NCBI GenBank assembly: GCA_004362315.1
Contig: SNWL01000005.1
Span: 496,001-560,000 of the forward strand
Direction: 5' to 3'
Source of the DNA: Mycobacterium sp. BK086
Lineage (GTDB): Bacteria; Actinomycetota; Actinomycetes; Mycobacteriales; Mycobacteriaceae
DNA: 64,000 nucleotides
Shown: piece by piece, positions 34,526-43,133 of the stretch
Layout of the letters: each line of letters starts with the position of its first letter
How positions within the stretch are numbered: position 1 is the first letter of the stretch
Notes under the pieces: model-generated
What the model saw: the letters and a program-made list of their open reading frames with translations, nothing else
Database searches by the model: none
Told to the model about the DNA's origin: nothing
Program-made: the position numbers and the translations under genes

Positions 34526-34904
34526 GGCACCGGATCCTCACTGGTTGTGATCGGAAGCTCTTGTACGGATTCACAAGGGATATACAGGGTTCTCACCACC
34601 GCCACACAACCGAAGCATCGATATTCACAGTGTTTTAACAGGATTTAGTTTTTCGCTGTTCAGCGGTGCGCAAATGGAGCGCGTGGATTTGCTGACGATT
34701 CCGCGACGGCGGTTGACAGGTCCGGACCCAGGCTCGCGTGCGGTTTATCCCCTACTGCCGCGCTCTCAGCAACCCGGCTGTCCTGACGGTGCCGGGCGCC
34801 CGCAAAACACCCACCTCGCCGCGCCCGGCGGCAGTCGGCCGCGCGGGGGCGAGAGACCATGTGAGTATCGGTAGTAGGACCAAACCAAGAGGGGTTGATT
34901 CGGC
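34526..34904. other. Gene-free region between divergent genes
   Basis: This 379-bp stretch separates the Ag85-like gene (minus) from the NADH dehydrogenase gene (plus) and must hold both promoters. The half next to the Ag85-like gene is AT-rich (around 34600-34655); the other half is GC-rich. A GAGGGG site precedes the ATG at 34905. I see no credible ORF, tRNA or strong repeat. Confidence 0.5.
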
Positions 34905-36260
34905 ATGGGCACTGACCGCCCGAAGGTACTGATCATCGGCGGTGGGTTCGGCGGCCTGTTCTGTGCCCGCCGCCTGGGCCGCGTCGACGTCGACGTGACA
35001 CTGCTGGATCGTGCCGCGTGCCACGTGTTCCAGCCGCTGCTCTATCAATGCGCCACCGGAACACTGAGCATCGGGCAGATCAGCCGCTCGTTACGCGAGG
35101 AACTGGCACGCCACCGCAACGTCACCACACTGCTCGGTGAGGCCGTCGAGCTCGATGCCGACGCGCGGCGGGTGACGGCTCGGCGTCCGGACGAAACGGT
35201 CTTCCATCTGGACTACGACTACCTGGTGATCGCGGCCGGCATGCGCCAGTCCTACTTCGGCAATGAACAGTTCGCGGCCTGGGCGCCCGGCATGAAAACA
35301 CTCGACGACGCTCTCAGCATCCGGCGTCGGGTCTTCGCCGCGTTCGAGATCGCCGAGACTCTGCCGCCGGGGCCCGACCGTGACCCGTGGCTCACCTTCG
35401 CCGTCGCCGGCGCGGGCCCCACCGGCGTCGAATTGGCCGGGCAGATACGGGAACTCGCGACCCAGGCGCTGGCCAACGAGTTCCACAGCATCGAACCGCG
35501 GGAAGCTCGTGTGCTGTTGTTCGACGGCGGTGACCGGATCCTCAAGGGCTTCTCGTCGGGTCTCTGCAAACAAGCCTCGCGAGTTCTCGAGAAGCTGGGC
35601 GTCGAGCTGAATCTGGGCGTGCACGTGACCGACGTGCGGCGCGACGGCGTGACCGTGACCCCGAAGGACGGCGGCCCCAGCAGGGACTACGCCACCCGCA
35701 CGGTGTTGTGGACGGCCGGTGTCGAAGCCGTGCCCTTCGCGCGGCACGCCGCCGAAAGGCTGGGCGCGCAGAGCGACCGATCCGGGCGCATCGCGGTGGA
35801 TGCGGATCTGTCGGTGGCCGGGCGCTCCGAGGTGTTCGTCATCGGTGACCTGGCCGGCCGCGACGGGCTGCCCGGCGTTGCGGAGAACGCGATGCAAGGC
35901 GGCTTGCACGTCGCCGCCTGCATCAAACGCGACCTCGGCAGGACCACTCGCAAGGACTTCCGCTACCGCGATCTCGGGTCGGCGGCCTACATCAGCCGTG
36001 GACACGCGCTGCTGCAGGCCGGGCCGGTCAAACTCACGGGCTTCATCGGTTGGCTGGGCTGGGCGTTCATCCACATTGCCTTCCTCACCGGCGTCCGAAA
36101 TCGCTTCAGCACGGTCGGAACCTGGATCGCGAGCATCGCCCGCGGCAACCGCAGCGACCGGACGTTCATTCTGGGTGGCTCCGGTCACCGGCACGAGCCC
36201 TACATGTGGGAATCGCCGGCCCATCAGGCACACCACGCCAGGCGCGATTCGGCTCAGTAG
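34905..36260 (+). CDS. ndh: Type II NADH dehydrogenase
   Basis: A 451-residue membrane-associated flavoprotein that passes electrons from NADH to menaquinone without pumping protons. The FAD motif GGGFGG is at residues 12-17. The CHVFQPLLYQCATG segment is near residue 40, and the NADH-binding GAGPTGVELAG is near residue 168. The C-terminal GDLAG motif is near residue 310. A C-terminal hydrophobic/aromatic stretch (GFIGWLGWAFIH) is the expected membrane-anchoring part. Mycobacteria usually carry ndh and ndhA; which one this is cannot be decided here. Confidence 0.92.
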   Translation: MGTDRPKVLIIGGGFGGLFCARRLGRVDVDVTLLDRAACHVFQPLLYQCATGTLSIGQISRSLREELARHRNVTTLLGEAVELDADARRVTARRPDETVFHLDYDYLVIAAGMRQSYFGNEQFAAWAPGMKTLDDALSIRRRVFAAFEIAETLPPGPDRDPWLTFAVAGAGPTGVELAGQIRELATQALANEFHSIEPREARVLLFDGGDRILKGFSSGLCKQASRVLEKLGVELNLGVHVTDVRRDGVTVTPKDGGPSRDYATRTVLWTAGVEAVPFARHAAERLGAQSDRSGRIAVDADLSVAGRSEVFVIGDLAGRDGLPGVAENAMQGGLHVAACIKRDLGRTTRKDFRYRDLGSAAYISRGHALLQAGPVKLTGFIGWLGWAFIHIAFLTGVRNRFSTVGTWIASIARGNRSDRTFILGGSGHRHEPYMWESPAHQAHHARRDSAQ

Positions 36261-38533
36261 GGCCTGACGGCCTCATCGGCGATGTCTGCCAGCGTGGACG
36301 CTCGTCCGAACAGGTGCCCCTGCGCCAGGCCGCACCCGGCCATGTAGATGGTCTCCGCCTGATCGGCGGTTTCGATTCCTTCGGCAATCACGTTGAGGCC
36401 CAACGCTTCACAGAGGCCGGTGACCGACCGGTACAGCAACAGGTTTCGCTCGGGCTCGACGCCCATTGCGAGGCCCCGGTCGAGTTTCACGATTTGCACC
36501 GGCAATTCGTGAAGGTAGGTCAGCGAGTTGTAGCCCGCACCGAAGTCGTCCAATGCGACGCGCACGCCCAGTTCGTTCAACCGTCTGATGGCCGCGGCAC
36601 CGTCGGCCAGGTCGACGATCGGAACCGTCTCGGTGATCTCGAGGACGAGCCGCTGTGGCGGAAGGAGATGGCGTGCCAGCGTGCGGCTGACGACATGCTC
36701 GAATTCCACGCTGCCGAGGCGCGCGGCACCGATGTTGATGTGAACGTCCAGATCCAGTCCGGACGCTTTGATCTGTGCGCAGGCCTGATCCAGAACCAGG
36801 GCATCGAGTTGAGCGCCCATGCCGTTGGCCTCGGCCAGCGAGACAAAGGTTTGCGGCGGTATCTGGATCCCGCTGGGCGCCGTCCACCGGGCAAGAGCCT
36901 CGACAGCGACCGGGATGCCTTGTGGGAGAGTGACTATCGGCTGATACTTCAGATGAAACCCTTGCGGAGCACCGCCCTTGGCTTGCCGTAGGGCGGTGGG
37001 AAAATCCTCTGACACACTGAACGCCGGCCGGTACACCACCGCGGTGTCTTTCCCCAGCCGCTTCCCGGTGTACATGGAGTTGTCGGCCTGCTTGAGCAGG
37101 TCGTCGGATGTCGGTGGTACACCGTCTGATCCGGGGCTGACCAAGCCCATGCTGGCGCGCACCCGAACCGACGTCGCGTGCACCGAGAACGGGCTGCGCA
37201 GCGCCACCCGTAGCTGATCGGCGACGATCTCGGGTGCGCCGACGGCCCCTGCGATGAGGATGGCGAACTCGTCTCCCCCGATCCGTGCCAACGTATCCCC
37301 GGGGCCGAGACAGCTCTCCAGGCGGGCGCTGATCGCGCACAGCAGTTCGTCGCCCGCGGCATGCCCGAATTGGTCGTTGACCTCTTTGAAATCGTCGATA
37401 TCGACAAAGATCAGGACGAAGGGTCCGTCCCGGATGGCTTCGTCCAGTCGTTGCGCCAACAGCAATCGATTCGGCAGGCCGGTCAACGCGTCGTGGTGAG
37501 CCTGGTGAGCCAGGCGCCGCTTGGCTTCGACGAGCTGTTCGGTCAGCATGCGCTGCACGCGCATCGCCACCACGTAGCGCGTCGCCACGAGCAACGCCAT
37601 TGCCAGGTAGGTGCCGATGAAGACCGGATCCACCCGCGCACCGACCAGAACGTGGAACGCCAGCAGCGCGGTGCTCCCCATGAAACCCACATAGGGCAGA
37701 GTCAATTGCGCCCAGTTGGTGGGCTGCTCCAGCTCGTCGTGGTCGGGCCGTGATCGCGGCGGGAATTCCAACAGGCTCAACATGATCAACAACGGAGCGA
37801 TGACGAATCCGATGCCGACCCACGGATCCAGCTCGGGCACCCCGATGCTACGGAAGTAGGCCAACAGTCGGTCCGCGGATGTCAGGGTGATCACCGAGGA
37901 GGCGAGCAGCATGTAGTTCGCGCGGCCCGGACGGTACGGCGGATACCACATCGCGAGGAGGATCGCGCCGACCACCGTGACGAGTTCGACGGCGCCGATA
38001 CCGAAGACGACCCCGGCGTTGGTGGACCGCGGCAGTGCTGCCCCGTCCATGGCACCCAATCGGGCGACGTACACCAGATGGGAGAACGCCAGCGTCGCGA
38101 GCAAGCCATCGAGGACGGTGGTGAGCACCGGCCAGGTCCGCACCCATGTCCTGCCGTCGTCGCGGTGGCCGGCCCGGACGAGGAGCAACATGGCCGCCGC
38201 GAACAATGGGCCTGCAATGAAATAGCCGGCAACGGCAAGTGCCGGGGCGGTGGCGTTGAGGTCGACAGCGTGATCCCCCCGCGCGAGAAACTCGGCGGTC
38301 AGGAACACGGCGATCGCCACCACAAGAGTGACCCGCCACCACCGCGAAAGGCCGGTGACCCGGCGCGCGACCACGATTCCGACGATCAGCGCGGCCACAC
38401 ACAGGGTTGCTTCGATGACGAACTGGACGCGCTGTGCGGTTTCCTGTCCCCACAGGGCGAGCGCGTTGAATCCTGCCGCGACGACAACGGCGGCAGATAA
38501 TCCGCTACGCAGGCGGCGACTCCCAAGTGGCAA
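36254..38533 (-). CDS. Membrane GGDEF-EAL cyclic-di-GMP protein
   Basis: A 759-residue protein with about nine membrane helices (residues 10-325), a coiled linker, a GGDEF domain (about 340-490, motif IGGDEF near residue 417) and an EAL domain (about 520-750, EAL near residue 544). Key EAL residues are present (HINIG, EITET, DDFGAGYN, KLDRG, IAEGIE). The RxxD inhibitory site is absent. The start is a TTG at 38533, supported by a GGAGGGG ribosome-binding site about 6 nt upstream. The stop overlaps the end of ndh by 7 nt (convergent). It is a second bifunctional candidate 7 kb from the first. Confidence 0.92.
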   Translation of the reverse strand: MPLGSRRLRSGLSAAVVVAAGFNALALWGQETAQRVQFVIEATLCVAALIVGIVVARRVTGLSRWWRVTLVVAIAVFLTAEFLARGDHAVDLNATAPALAVAGYFIAGPLFAAAMLLLVRAGHRDDGRTWVRTWPVLTTVLDGLLATLAFSHLVYVARLGAMDGAALPRSTNAGVVFGIGAVELVTVVGAILLAMWYPPYRPGRANYMLLASSVITLTSADRLLAYFRSIGVPELDPWVGIGFVIAPLLIMLSLLEFPPRSRPDHDELEQPTNWAQLTLPYVGFMGSTALLAFHVLVGARVDPVFIGTYLAMALLVATRYVVAMRVQRMLTEQLVEAKRRLAHQAHHDALTGLPNRLLLAQRLDEAIRDGPFVLIFVDIDDFKEVNDQFGHAAGDELLCAISARLESCLGPGDTLARIGGDEFAILIAGAVGAPEIVADQLRVALRSPFSVHATSVRVRASMGLVSPGSDGVPPTSDDLLKQADNSMYTGKRLGKDTAVVYRPAFSVSEDFPTALRQAKGGAPQGFHLKYQPIVTLPQGIPVAVEALARWTAPSGIQIPPQTFVSLAEANGMGAQLDALVLDQACAQIKASGLDLDVHINIGAARLGSVEFEHVVSRTLARHLLPPQRLVLEITETVPIVDLADGAAAIRRLNELGVRVALDDFGAGYNSLTYLHELPVQIVKLDRGLAMGVEPERNLLLYRSVTGLCEALGLNVIAEGIETADQAETIYMAGCGLAQGHLFGRASTLADIADEAVRPY

Positions 38534-38669
38534 CGCGTCCCCTCCAGCCCGCGGCGTTGACGTCCATATCCTGGCAGAAGAGTTTGCTTGCTGGACCGTT
38601 ATCGCCCAACTAGATTCACGCGGTATTAGGTCGACTTAACCAATATCCGAAACCCGTTGATGTGCAGCA

Positions 38670-39320
38670 CTATTCACTGGAAGGGTGGAGATATCTCCCG
38701 AGTAGCACGACGATTTCGTCTTCAAGTTCATCGAGGTCGACTTCTAGCTCGGTCGTGACGAGCCGATGCACCAGCGACTCGATCGTGGTCACCACAACAT
38801 GAGCGGTGAGACGAGTGACTCGGACTCCCGGACGTGTGTCGAGCACGGCCGCGGTGGCGTCCACCGCGCGTCGCTCCATGTCGTGCAGGTGGGCCAGAAA
38901 CTCCGGAGCCCGAGGTGCCTCCTCGAACAGCACCCGATGCAGCCGCGGATTGTCGCGGTGATTGTCGATGGTCGCGCGGACGAACACGCGCAGGGCGTCG
39001 TCCACATCGCTGGGCAGCCCGTCGGCGATCCGCTCGGCGATCAGCTGGGCACCCGCGTCGGCGTGGGCCTGCATGAGCGCCCGCAGCACCGCGTCCTTGT
39101 TGGGAAAGTATTGGTACAGCGAGCCGATCGAGACCCCGGCGCGTTCGGCGATGCGATTGGTGGTGCCCGCGGCGTACCCGTGCTCGGCGAAAACCTGAGC
39201 CGCCGCGTCCACGATGCGCTGCCGGGTCTCGGTGGCTCGGAGCTGTTTGGGCTGCTTGCGCTGCTTGAACCGGTCGGAGGGAGCGATCGTCGGCCTCCCC
39301 CGTGAAAAGCGAGTAGTCAG
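38670..39320 (-). CDS. TetR-family regulator, probable CTG start
   Basis: A 216-residue regulator if read from CTG 39320. The helix-turn-helix (ATETRQRIVDAAAQVF, then TNRIAERAGVSIGSLYQYF) begins near residue 27. The frame opens after a TGA at 39327-39329 and contains no ATG, GTG or TTG before GTG 39212, which would cut off the first DNA-binding helix. From CTG the peptide opens with TTRFSRGRP and a basic arm, a plausible TetR N-terminus. It is divergent from the SRPBCC gene at 39378 and a 14-bp palindrome lies between them, the usual layout for autoregulation. Confidence 0.78.
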   Translation of the reverse strand: MTTRFSRGRPTIAPSDRFKQRKQPKQLRATETRQRIVDAAAQVFAEHGYAAGTTNRIAERAGVSIGSLYQYFPNKDAVLRALMQAHADAGAQLIAERIADGLPSDVDDALRVFVRATIDNHRDNPRLHRVLFEEAPRAPEFLAHLHDMERRAVDATAAVLDTRPGVRVTRLTAHVVVTTIESLVHRLVTTELEVDLDELEDEIVVLLGRYLHPSSE

Positions 39321-39341
39321 CCGGCGTCACCACCGGCAGAC

Positions 39342-39355
39342 TTAGGGTAACCTAA
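39342..39355. promoter_or_regulatory. Candidate TetR operator between divergent genes
   Basis: TTAGGGTAACCTAA is a near-perfect 14-bp palindrome (arms TTAGG/CCTAA, 4-nt centre). It lies between the TetR gene at 38670-39320 and the SRPBCC gene at 39378. It resembles half of an iron (IdeR) box but is too short and differently spaced. Confidence 0.5.
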
Positions 39356-39377
39356 CTCGCCTGAAGGAGTGCTGCGA

Positions 39378-39869
39378 ATGCGCACCATCCACCACCAGAC
39401 AATCTTCCCGACCAGCGCACAGCGGGTGTGGCCGGCGATGCTGTCCCCCGCCACGTTCCTCTATGCGTGCAAGGGTCTGTTCAGCGTGCCCGCGCTCGCC
39501 GGCCGCGTCGAGCCGTTCCGTGAGGGCGAGAGTGGAACCGCCTGGCTCTTCGCTCTTCATGTCGTCCCCGCCTATCGGCACACGATCGAGGTCCACGACA
39601 TCGACCCGGCCACGCACACGGTGCGCACGCGCGAGCACGGTGGAATCCTCAGGGCCTGGAATCACACGCTGCACGTCGAGGCCATTGACAACACGTCATG
39701 CCGTTACACCGACACTGTCGACATCGACGCGGGGATCGCGACGGGCCTGGCGGCACTCGTCGCCGACGGCATCTTCCGGTACCGGCAACGGCGATGGCGC
39801 ACGCTCGTGCGCAGGCATCTCTTACCCGAGGGCACCGCGTACGGAAACGTCCGGGTTGATCGATGCTGA
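39378..39869 (+). CDS. SRPBCC-like protein
   Basis: A 163-residue protein that looks like a divergent member of the START/SRPBCC group: an opening strand (IHHQTIFPTSAQRVWPAM), alternating strands and a long C-terminal helix rich in Arg. No catalytic motif is seen. The ATG at 39378 is chosen because GAAGGAG lies 9 nt upstream; the GTG at 39369 sits too close to that site. It is divergent from the TetR gene and probably its main target, and it is followed after 66 nt by the WS/DGAT gene. Confidence 0.8.
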   Translation: MRTIHHQTIFPTSAQRVWPAMLSPATFLYACKGLFSVPALAGRVEPFREGESGTAWLFALHVVPAYRHTIEVHDIDPATHTVRTREHGGILRAWNHTLHVEAIDNTSCRYTDTVDIDAGIATGLAALVADGIFRYRQRRWRTLVRRHLLPEGTAYGNVRVDRC

Positions 39870-39935
39870 GCAGTCGCTTAGCATAGGTCCAGCGAAACGC
39901 TCGGTGCGGGGGCCAGGCACTGGGGAGGTTTGGTT

Positions 39936-41375
39936 GTGAGGCGACTCAACGGCATGGACGCCATGCTGCTCTACAGCGAGACCCCGACATTGCACACCCA
40001 TACGCTCAAGGTGGCCATCGTCGACGCCGCCGACTACGACGGGGTGTTCGACTTCGGGGTGTTCCGTCGCACCGTCGAAGAGCGCCTACATCTTCTCGAG
40101 CCGCTGCGCTACCGCCTGGTGGAAATCCCCGGCCGCCTTCACCACCCGATGTGGATGCAGGACTGCGACGTCGACCTCGGCTACCACCTGCGCCGGGTCA
40201 CCGTGCCGGCCCCGGGCGGGCGACGGGAACTCGACGCACTGATCGGCCGGATCGCCAGCACACCCCTGGACCGGCGATACCCGTTGTGGGAGTTCCATTT
40301 TGTCGAGGGGATGGCACACAATCGCTTCGCACTGATCGGCAAGGTGCACCACACCCTCGCCGACGGCGTCGCCTCGGCCAACCTCCTGGCCCGGCTGATG
40401 GATCTGGCCGGCCAGCCGAGCCCGGAGCCCACGTCTTACCCCGTGCGCATCCCGCCGTCGAAACGCGAACTTCTCCAGGCTGCGTTCGCTGACCACCTGC
40501 GCCAGGCCAGGGCCTTGCCGAGGCTGATCAACGATGCGGCAACGGGTTTCGTCCGCCTGCGTCGGCGCCAGCGAGAGCGTCGCGATCATGTTCAGTTGGC
40601 CAAGCCGTTTGCCGCTCCCGCGACGTTCGTCAATCACGTGGTGTCGCCGGTCCGCACCTTTGCTACCGCCACCTTGGAACTCGCGCAGGTCAAGGAAACC
40701 GCCAAGCATCTAGGTGTCACGTTCACCGACATCGTGCTGGCGGTGACCGCGGGCGGTCTGCGAGATCTGCTGCTGCGTCACGACGGCAGCGCGGACGAGC
40801 CGCTCGTGGCGGCGGTACCGGTGGCGATCGACAAGTCCGCCGACCGGGTCACCGGCAATGAGATCGGTGGGCTGTCGGTCTCGCTGCCCGTCCACATCGA
40901 CGACCCGCTGGAGCGAGTCCGGCTCACCGCCTTGGCCAGTCGGCGAGCCAAGGAGAATTACGAACTTCTGGGGCCGACGGTGCAGGGACGATTGATGCAG
41001 TACCTGCCAACTGCACTGTCACCAGCGGCATTTCGGTGGCAGGCGCGTCACGCCGCGCGCAACCGGATCATGAATGTCGCGGTGTCCAGTGTGCCAGGAC
41101 CGCGCCAGCGCGGGAACATCGGCGGAGCGCCGGTCAGTGAAATCTACTCGGTGGGAGTGCTTTCGGCGGGCAGTGCGTTCAACATGACCGTGTGGAGTTA
41201 TGTCGATCAGCTCGACATCGCGATCCTGTCCGACGACCGCACATTCGCCGACATTCATGAGGCCACTGAGGCGATGGTTCGGGCATTCGCCGACATCCGT
41301 TCGGCGGCCGGGTTCTCCGACGGCGTGTGCGTCGTCGATACCGCGATGCCGCCGGTCGCCTTGGCCGGCGGTTAG
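39936..41375 (+). CDS. WS/DGAT wax ester synthase/diacylglycerol acyltransferase
   Basis: A 479-residue acyltransferase that makes triacylglycerol or wax esters from acyl-CoA. The catalytic HHTLADG (HHxxxDG) motif is near residue 138, and the N-terminus RRLNGMDAMLLYSE is typical. The second conserved region (NVAVSSVPGPRQ) lies near residue 384. Mycobacteria carry many paralogues, and the exact one cannot be named. The GTG at 39936 is preferred because the GGGGAGG site is 7 nt upstream; a TTG at 39930 is too close. The stop overlaps that of the convergent PlsC-type gene. Together with that gene it suggests a storage-lipid function. Confidence 0.93.
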   Translation: MRRLNGMDAMLLYSETPTLHTHTLKVAIVDAADYDGVFDFGVFRRTVEERLHLLEPLRYRLVEIPGRLHHPMWMQDCDVDLGYHLRRVTVPAPGGRRELDALIGRIASTPLDRRYPLWEFHFVEGMAHNRFALIGKVHHTLADGVASANLLARLMDLAGQPSPEPTSYPVRIPPSKRELLQAAFADHLRQARALPRLINDAATGFVRLRRRQRERRDHVQLAKPFAAPATFVNHVVSPVRTFATATLELAQVKETAKHLGVTFTDIVLAVTAGGLRDLLLRHDGSADEPLVAAVPVAIDKSADRVTGNEIGGLSVSLPVHIDDPLERVRLTALASRRAKENYELLGPTVQGRLMQYLPTALSPAAFRWQARHAARNRIMNVAVSSVPGPRQRGNIGGAPVSEIYSVGVLSAGSAFNMTVWSYVDQLDIAILSDDRTFADIHEATEAMVRAFADIRSAAGFSDGVCVVDTAMPPVALAGG

Positions 41376-42175
41376 CCCAGAATCGGCAGCCGGCGTTGCC
41401 GTGCAAGCCGTTTGAGCGCTTCACCCATCACCGATCGCACGTGCGCGTCTACTTCGGCGATATCGGGATCGGGGCCGAACCGCGCGACGATGTCGATCGG
41501 TTCGAGCACCTCGGTGACGACTTTGGCGGGCAGCGGCAGATTGGGTGGCATCAGCACGCTGAGCCCGAACGGCACGCCCACACTGACCGGCAGGATGTCC
41601 ATCCGCGCCTTCGTCAGCCCGAGTCGTTTCGCCAGCCAATTCCCACGAGTCAGGAAGAGCTGGGTCTCCTGTCCCCCGATCGACACGGTCGGCACCAGCG
41701 GCACCCCGGTATCCAGCGCGGTCCGGATGTATCCGGTGCGGCCGTTGAAGTCGACGGTGTTCTGCTCGAACGTCGGCCGGTACGAGTCGTAGTCCCCGCC
41801 CGGGAACACCAGCACGACCGCGCCGGAATGCAAAGCGGTGGCGGCATTCTCCCGACTGGCTTCGATGACGCCGAGGCGGCGCAGCCAGCCGTCGAGCGGG
41901 CCGAGGAACACCCCGTAGTGAGCCAGCGTGTAGAGCGGCCGGTCGTAGCCGAATCGGCGGTAGAACTCGGGGGCGAAGATCAGCACGTCAGGTGTGAGCA
42001 TTCCGCCGGAGTGGTTGGACACCACCAGGGCGCCGCCGGCCGCCGGCATGTTGTCCAGTCCGCGGACCTCGGCGCGGAAGTACCGGCTCACGACCGGTGA
42101 CACCACCTTGCTCACCTGCTCGGTGAACGCCGGATCGAACTTGGCGGTCTCGTGGTCGAGTGCGTCGTCGCTCAT
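41372..42175 (-). CDS. PlsC-type lysophospholipid/glycerol acyltransferase
   Basis: A 267-residue acyltransferase. The catalytic motif appears as NHSGGMLTPD near residue 55 (the His is kept; the Asp is further away than in the usual NHxxxxD). The FPGGDYDSYRP segment near residue 122 corresponds to the substrate-binding block. The family adds acyl chains to lysophosphatidic acid or related alcohols. The ATG at 42175 is chosen over an upstream start because the preceding residues do not look like the family. It converges with the WS/DGAT gene, so both may serve glycerolipid synthesis. The upstream region contains competing inverted repeats. Confidence 0.87.
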   Translation of the reverse strand: MSDDALDHETAKFDPAFTEQVSKVVSPVVSRYFRAEVRGLDNMPAAGGALVVSNHSGGMLTPDVLIFAPEFYRRFGYDRPLYTLAHYGVFLGPLDGWLRRLGVIEASRENAATALHSGAVVLVFPGGDYDSYRPTFEQNTVDFNGRTGYIRTALDTGVPLVPTVSIGGQETQLFLTRGNWLAKRLGLTKARMDILPVSVGVPFGLSVLMPPNLPLPAKVVTEVLEPIDIVARFGPDPDIAEVDAHVRSVMGEALKRLARQRRLPILG

Positions 42176-42204
42176 AGCTACCCCTGGACGGTCTAGTGCC
42201 GTTC

Positions 42205-42247
42205 CCGCTGGTGGCCATGCCTCCCCGTTGGCCACCCGCACCAGCGG
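42205..42247. repeat. Inverted repeat A, overlapping repeat B
   Basis: CCGCTGGTG (42205-42213) pairs with CACCAGCGG (42239-42247). An inner stem is possible between GTGGCC (42211-42216) and GGCCAC (42230-42235). The right arm is shared with the longer inverted repeat at 42239-42289, so the two hairpins exclude each other. Confidence 0.6.
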
Positions 42248-42289
42248 ATATCTGATTTTCGAAAAATGAGAATACCATATCCGCTGGTG
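42239..42289. repeat. Perfect 13-bp inverted repeat B
   Basis: CACCAGCGGATAT (42239-42251) and ATATCCGCTGGTG (42277-42289) are perfect 13-bp arms around 25 nt. The centre itself holds the palindrome TTTTCGAAAA. The element lies 64 nt upstream of the PlsC-type start, on the promoter side. It may be an operator array or an mRNA switch. Confidence 0.7.
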
Positions 42290-42333
42290 GTGGCCAAATT
42301 CCGGTAGAGCACTGGGACAACCCCGGCGTCAGG

Positions 42334-42411
42334 TCAGCGACGCGCGCTGGTGTGCCAGCACATGCCGGCGATCGCGCCGGCAACGGTGAGGAATTCGAGT
42401 GCGATATTCAT
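42334..42411 (-). CDS. 25-residue hydrophobic microprotein
   Basis: A frame of 25 codons plus stop starting at ATG 42411, with GGAGGGG 4 nt upstream. Residues 4-17 form a hydrophobic, Ala/Ile/Leu-rich stretch, followed by a basic tail (two final Arg). This fits a short single-pass membrane peptide. It lies between the 169-residue unknown gene and the PlsC-type gene, all on the minus strand. No family is recognised. Translation is inferred from the ribosome-binding site only; an upstream leader role for the acyltransferase gene is an alternative. Confidence 0.45.
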   Translation of the reverse strand: MNIALEFLTVAGAIAGMCWHTSARR

Positions 42412-42508
42412 GACGCCCCTCCGGTGGATGACGACGGTCCCGTCTCGAACAAGATCAGCCCAAGCTACCGCCGCAATCCGGCCCGTCCGGTCAGGCGCGG
42501 CGGGTGGC

Positions 42509-43018
42509 TCAGGTCTTACCGCGATATTCGAATGCCTTGAACGAGAACCATCCGGCCTCGCGGGCCTGCTCGAGCAGGTCGAGGTGGAGGGCGAAGTGCC
42601 CGCTGAATATGCAGGGCAGATGTGAAAGGCGTTCGCGGACTTCCTCTTCGGTCAGTGCTCGCCCCACGCGATAGACGCGGTCGTTTTTGTAGTACTTGTC
42701 CGTGATGACCTCGTGCAGGGTGTGCAGCACTCGCACGGCTTCGTCTGCGTTCTCGACGGTCAGGACAACGAGATCGTAGTCATTGAAGTGATATCCACGG
42801 TCAAAGAGAGCGGGGTCGTTGTGCAGCGATGAATGGACCATCAGGCGCAGGGGCCGGCCGGTCTTCTTGTTCACGATGACCCCGGTGTGGAGCGTGAATC
42901 CTTTCGTCACACAGGGAAAGAACCACCCATCGTTCAGCTCGCGGGCTTCACCGAGGACCACTTCCCCGTCGTCGAACGCGCCTTCGCCCAGCTCACGTGC
43001 CTCGGCCTCGTCGATCAT
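42509..43018 (-). CDS. Unrecognised 169-residue protein
   Basis: A cytosolic-looking protein with mixed alpha/beta character. It starts with an acidic helix, continues with strands that contain FPCVTKGFTLHTG (near residue 36) and has a charged C-terminal half with ALTEEEVRERLSHLPC. It contains no signal peptide or membrane helix. The ATG at 43018 has an AGGA site about 10 nt upstream. It is divergent from the PhnZ-like HD oxygenase gene (115 nt apart), so the two may be co-regulated. I do not recognise the family. Confidence 0.75.
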   Translation of the reverse strand: MIDEAEARELGEGAFDDGEVVLGEARELNDGWFFPCVTKGFTLHTGVIVNKKTGRPLRLMVHSSLHNDPALFDRGYHFNDYDLVVLTVENADEAVRVLHTLHEVITDKYYKNDRVYRVGRALTEEEVRERLSHLPCIFSGHFALHLDLLEQAREAGWFSFKAFEYRGKT

Positions 43019-43133
43019 GGAGCGAGATCCTAATTCGGCACGGTATGCGGGACACCAGATTCGCGAAGTGGACGATACGCAGCGGAAACACTCCGTCGCT
43101 ACGGTGTTGGGCAACCGACCGAGAGGACTCGCC

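Noticed and set aside
32969..34648. 559-codon open frame on the plus strand
   Set aside because: It covers the thiolase gene in another frame and the antisense of the Ag85-like gene; Arg-rich and without motifs.
36408..37823. 471-codon open frame on the minus strand
   Set aside because: Alternative frame of the second GGDEF-EAL gene; extreme Arg content.
38728..39333. Frame starting with an ATG just upstream of the second TetR gene
   Set aside because: It reads the TetR gene in the wrong frame and encodes Arg/Gly-rich sequence with no helix-turn-helix; it would only matter if there were a frameshift error.
39342..39355. Possible IdeR iron box
   Set aside because: The 14-bp palindrome is shorter than the 19-bp iron box and its half-sites are spaced differently; a TetR operator fits the gene layout better.
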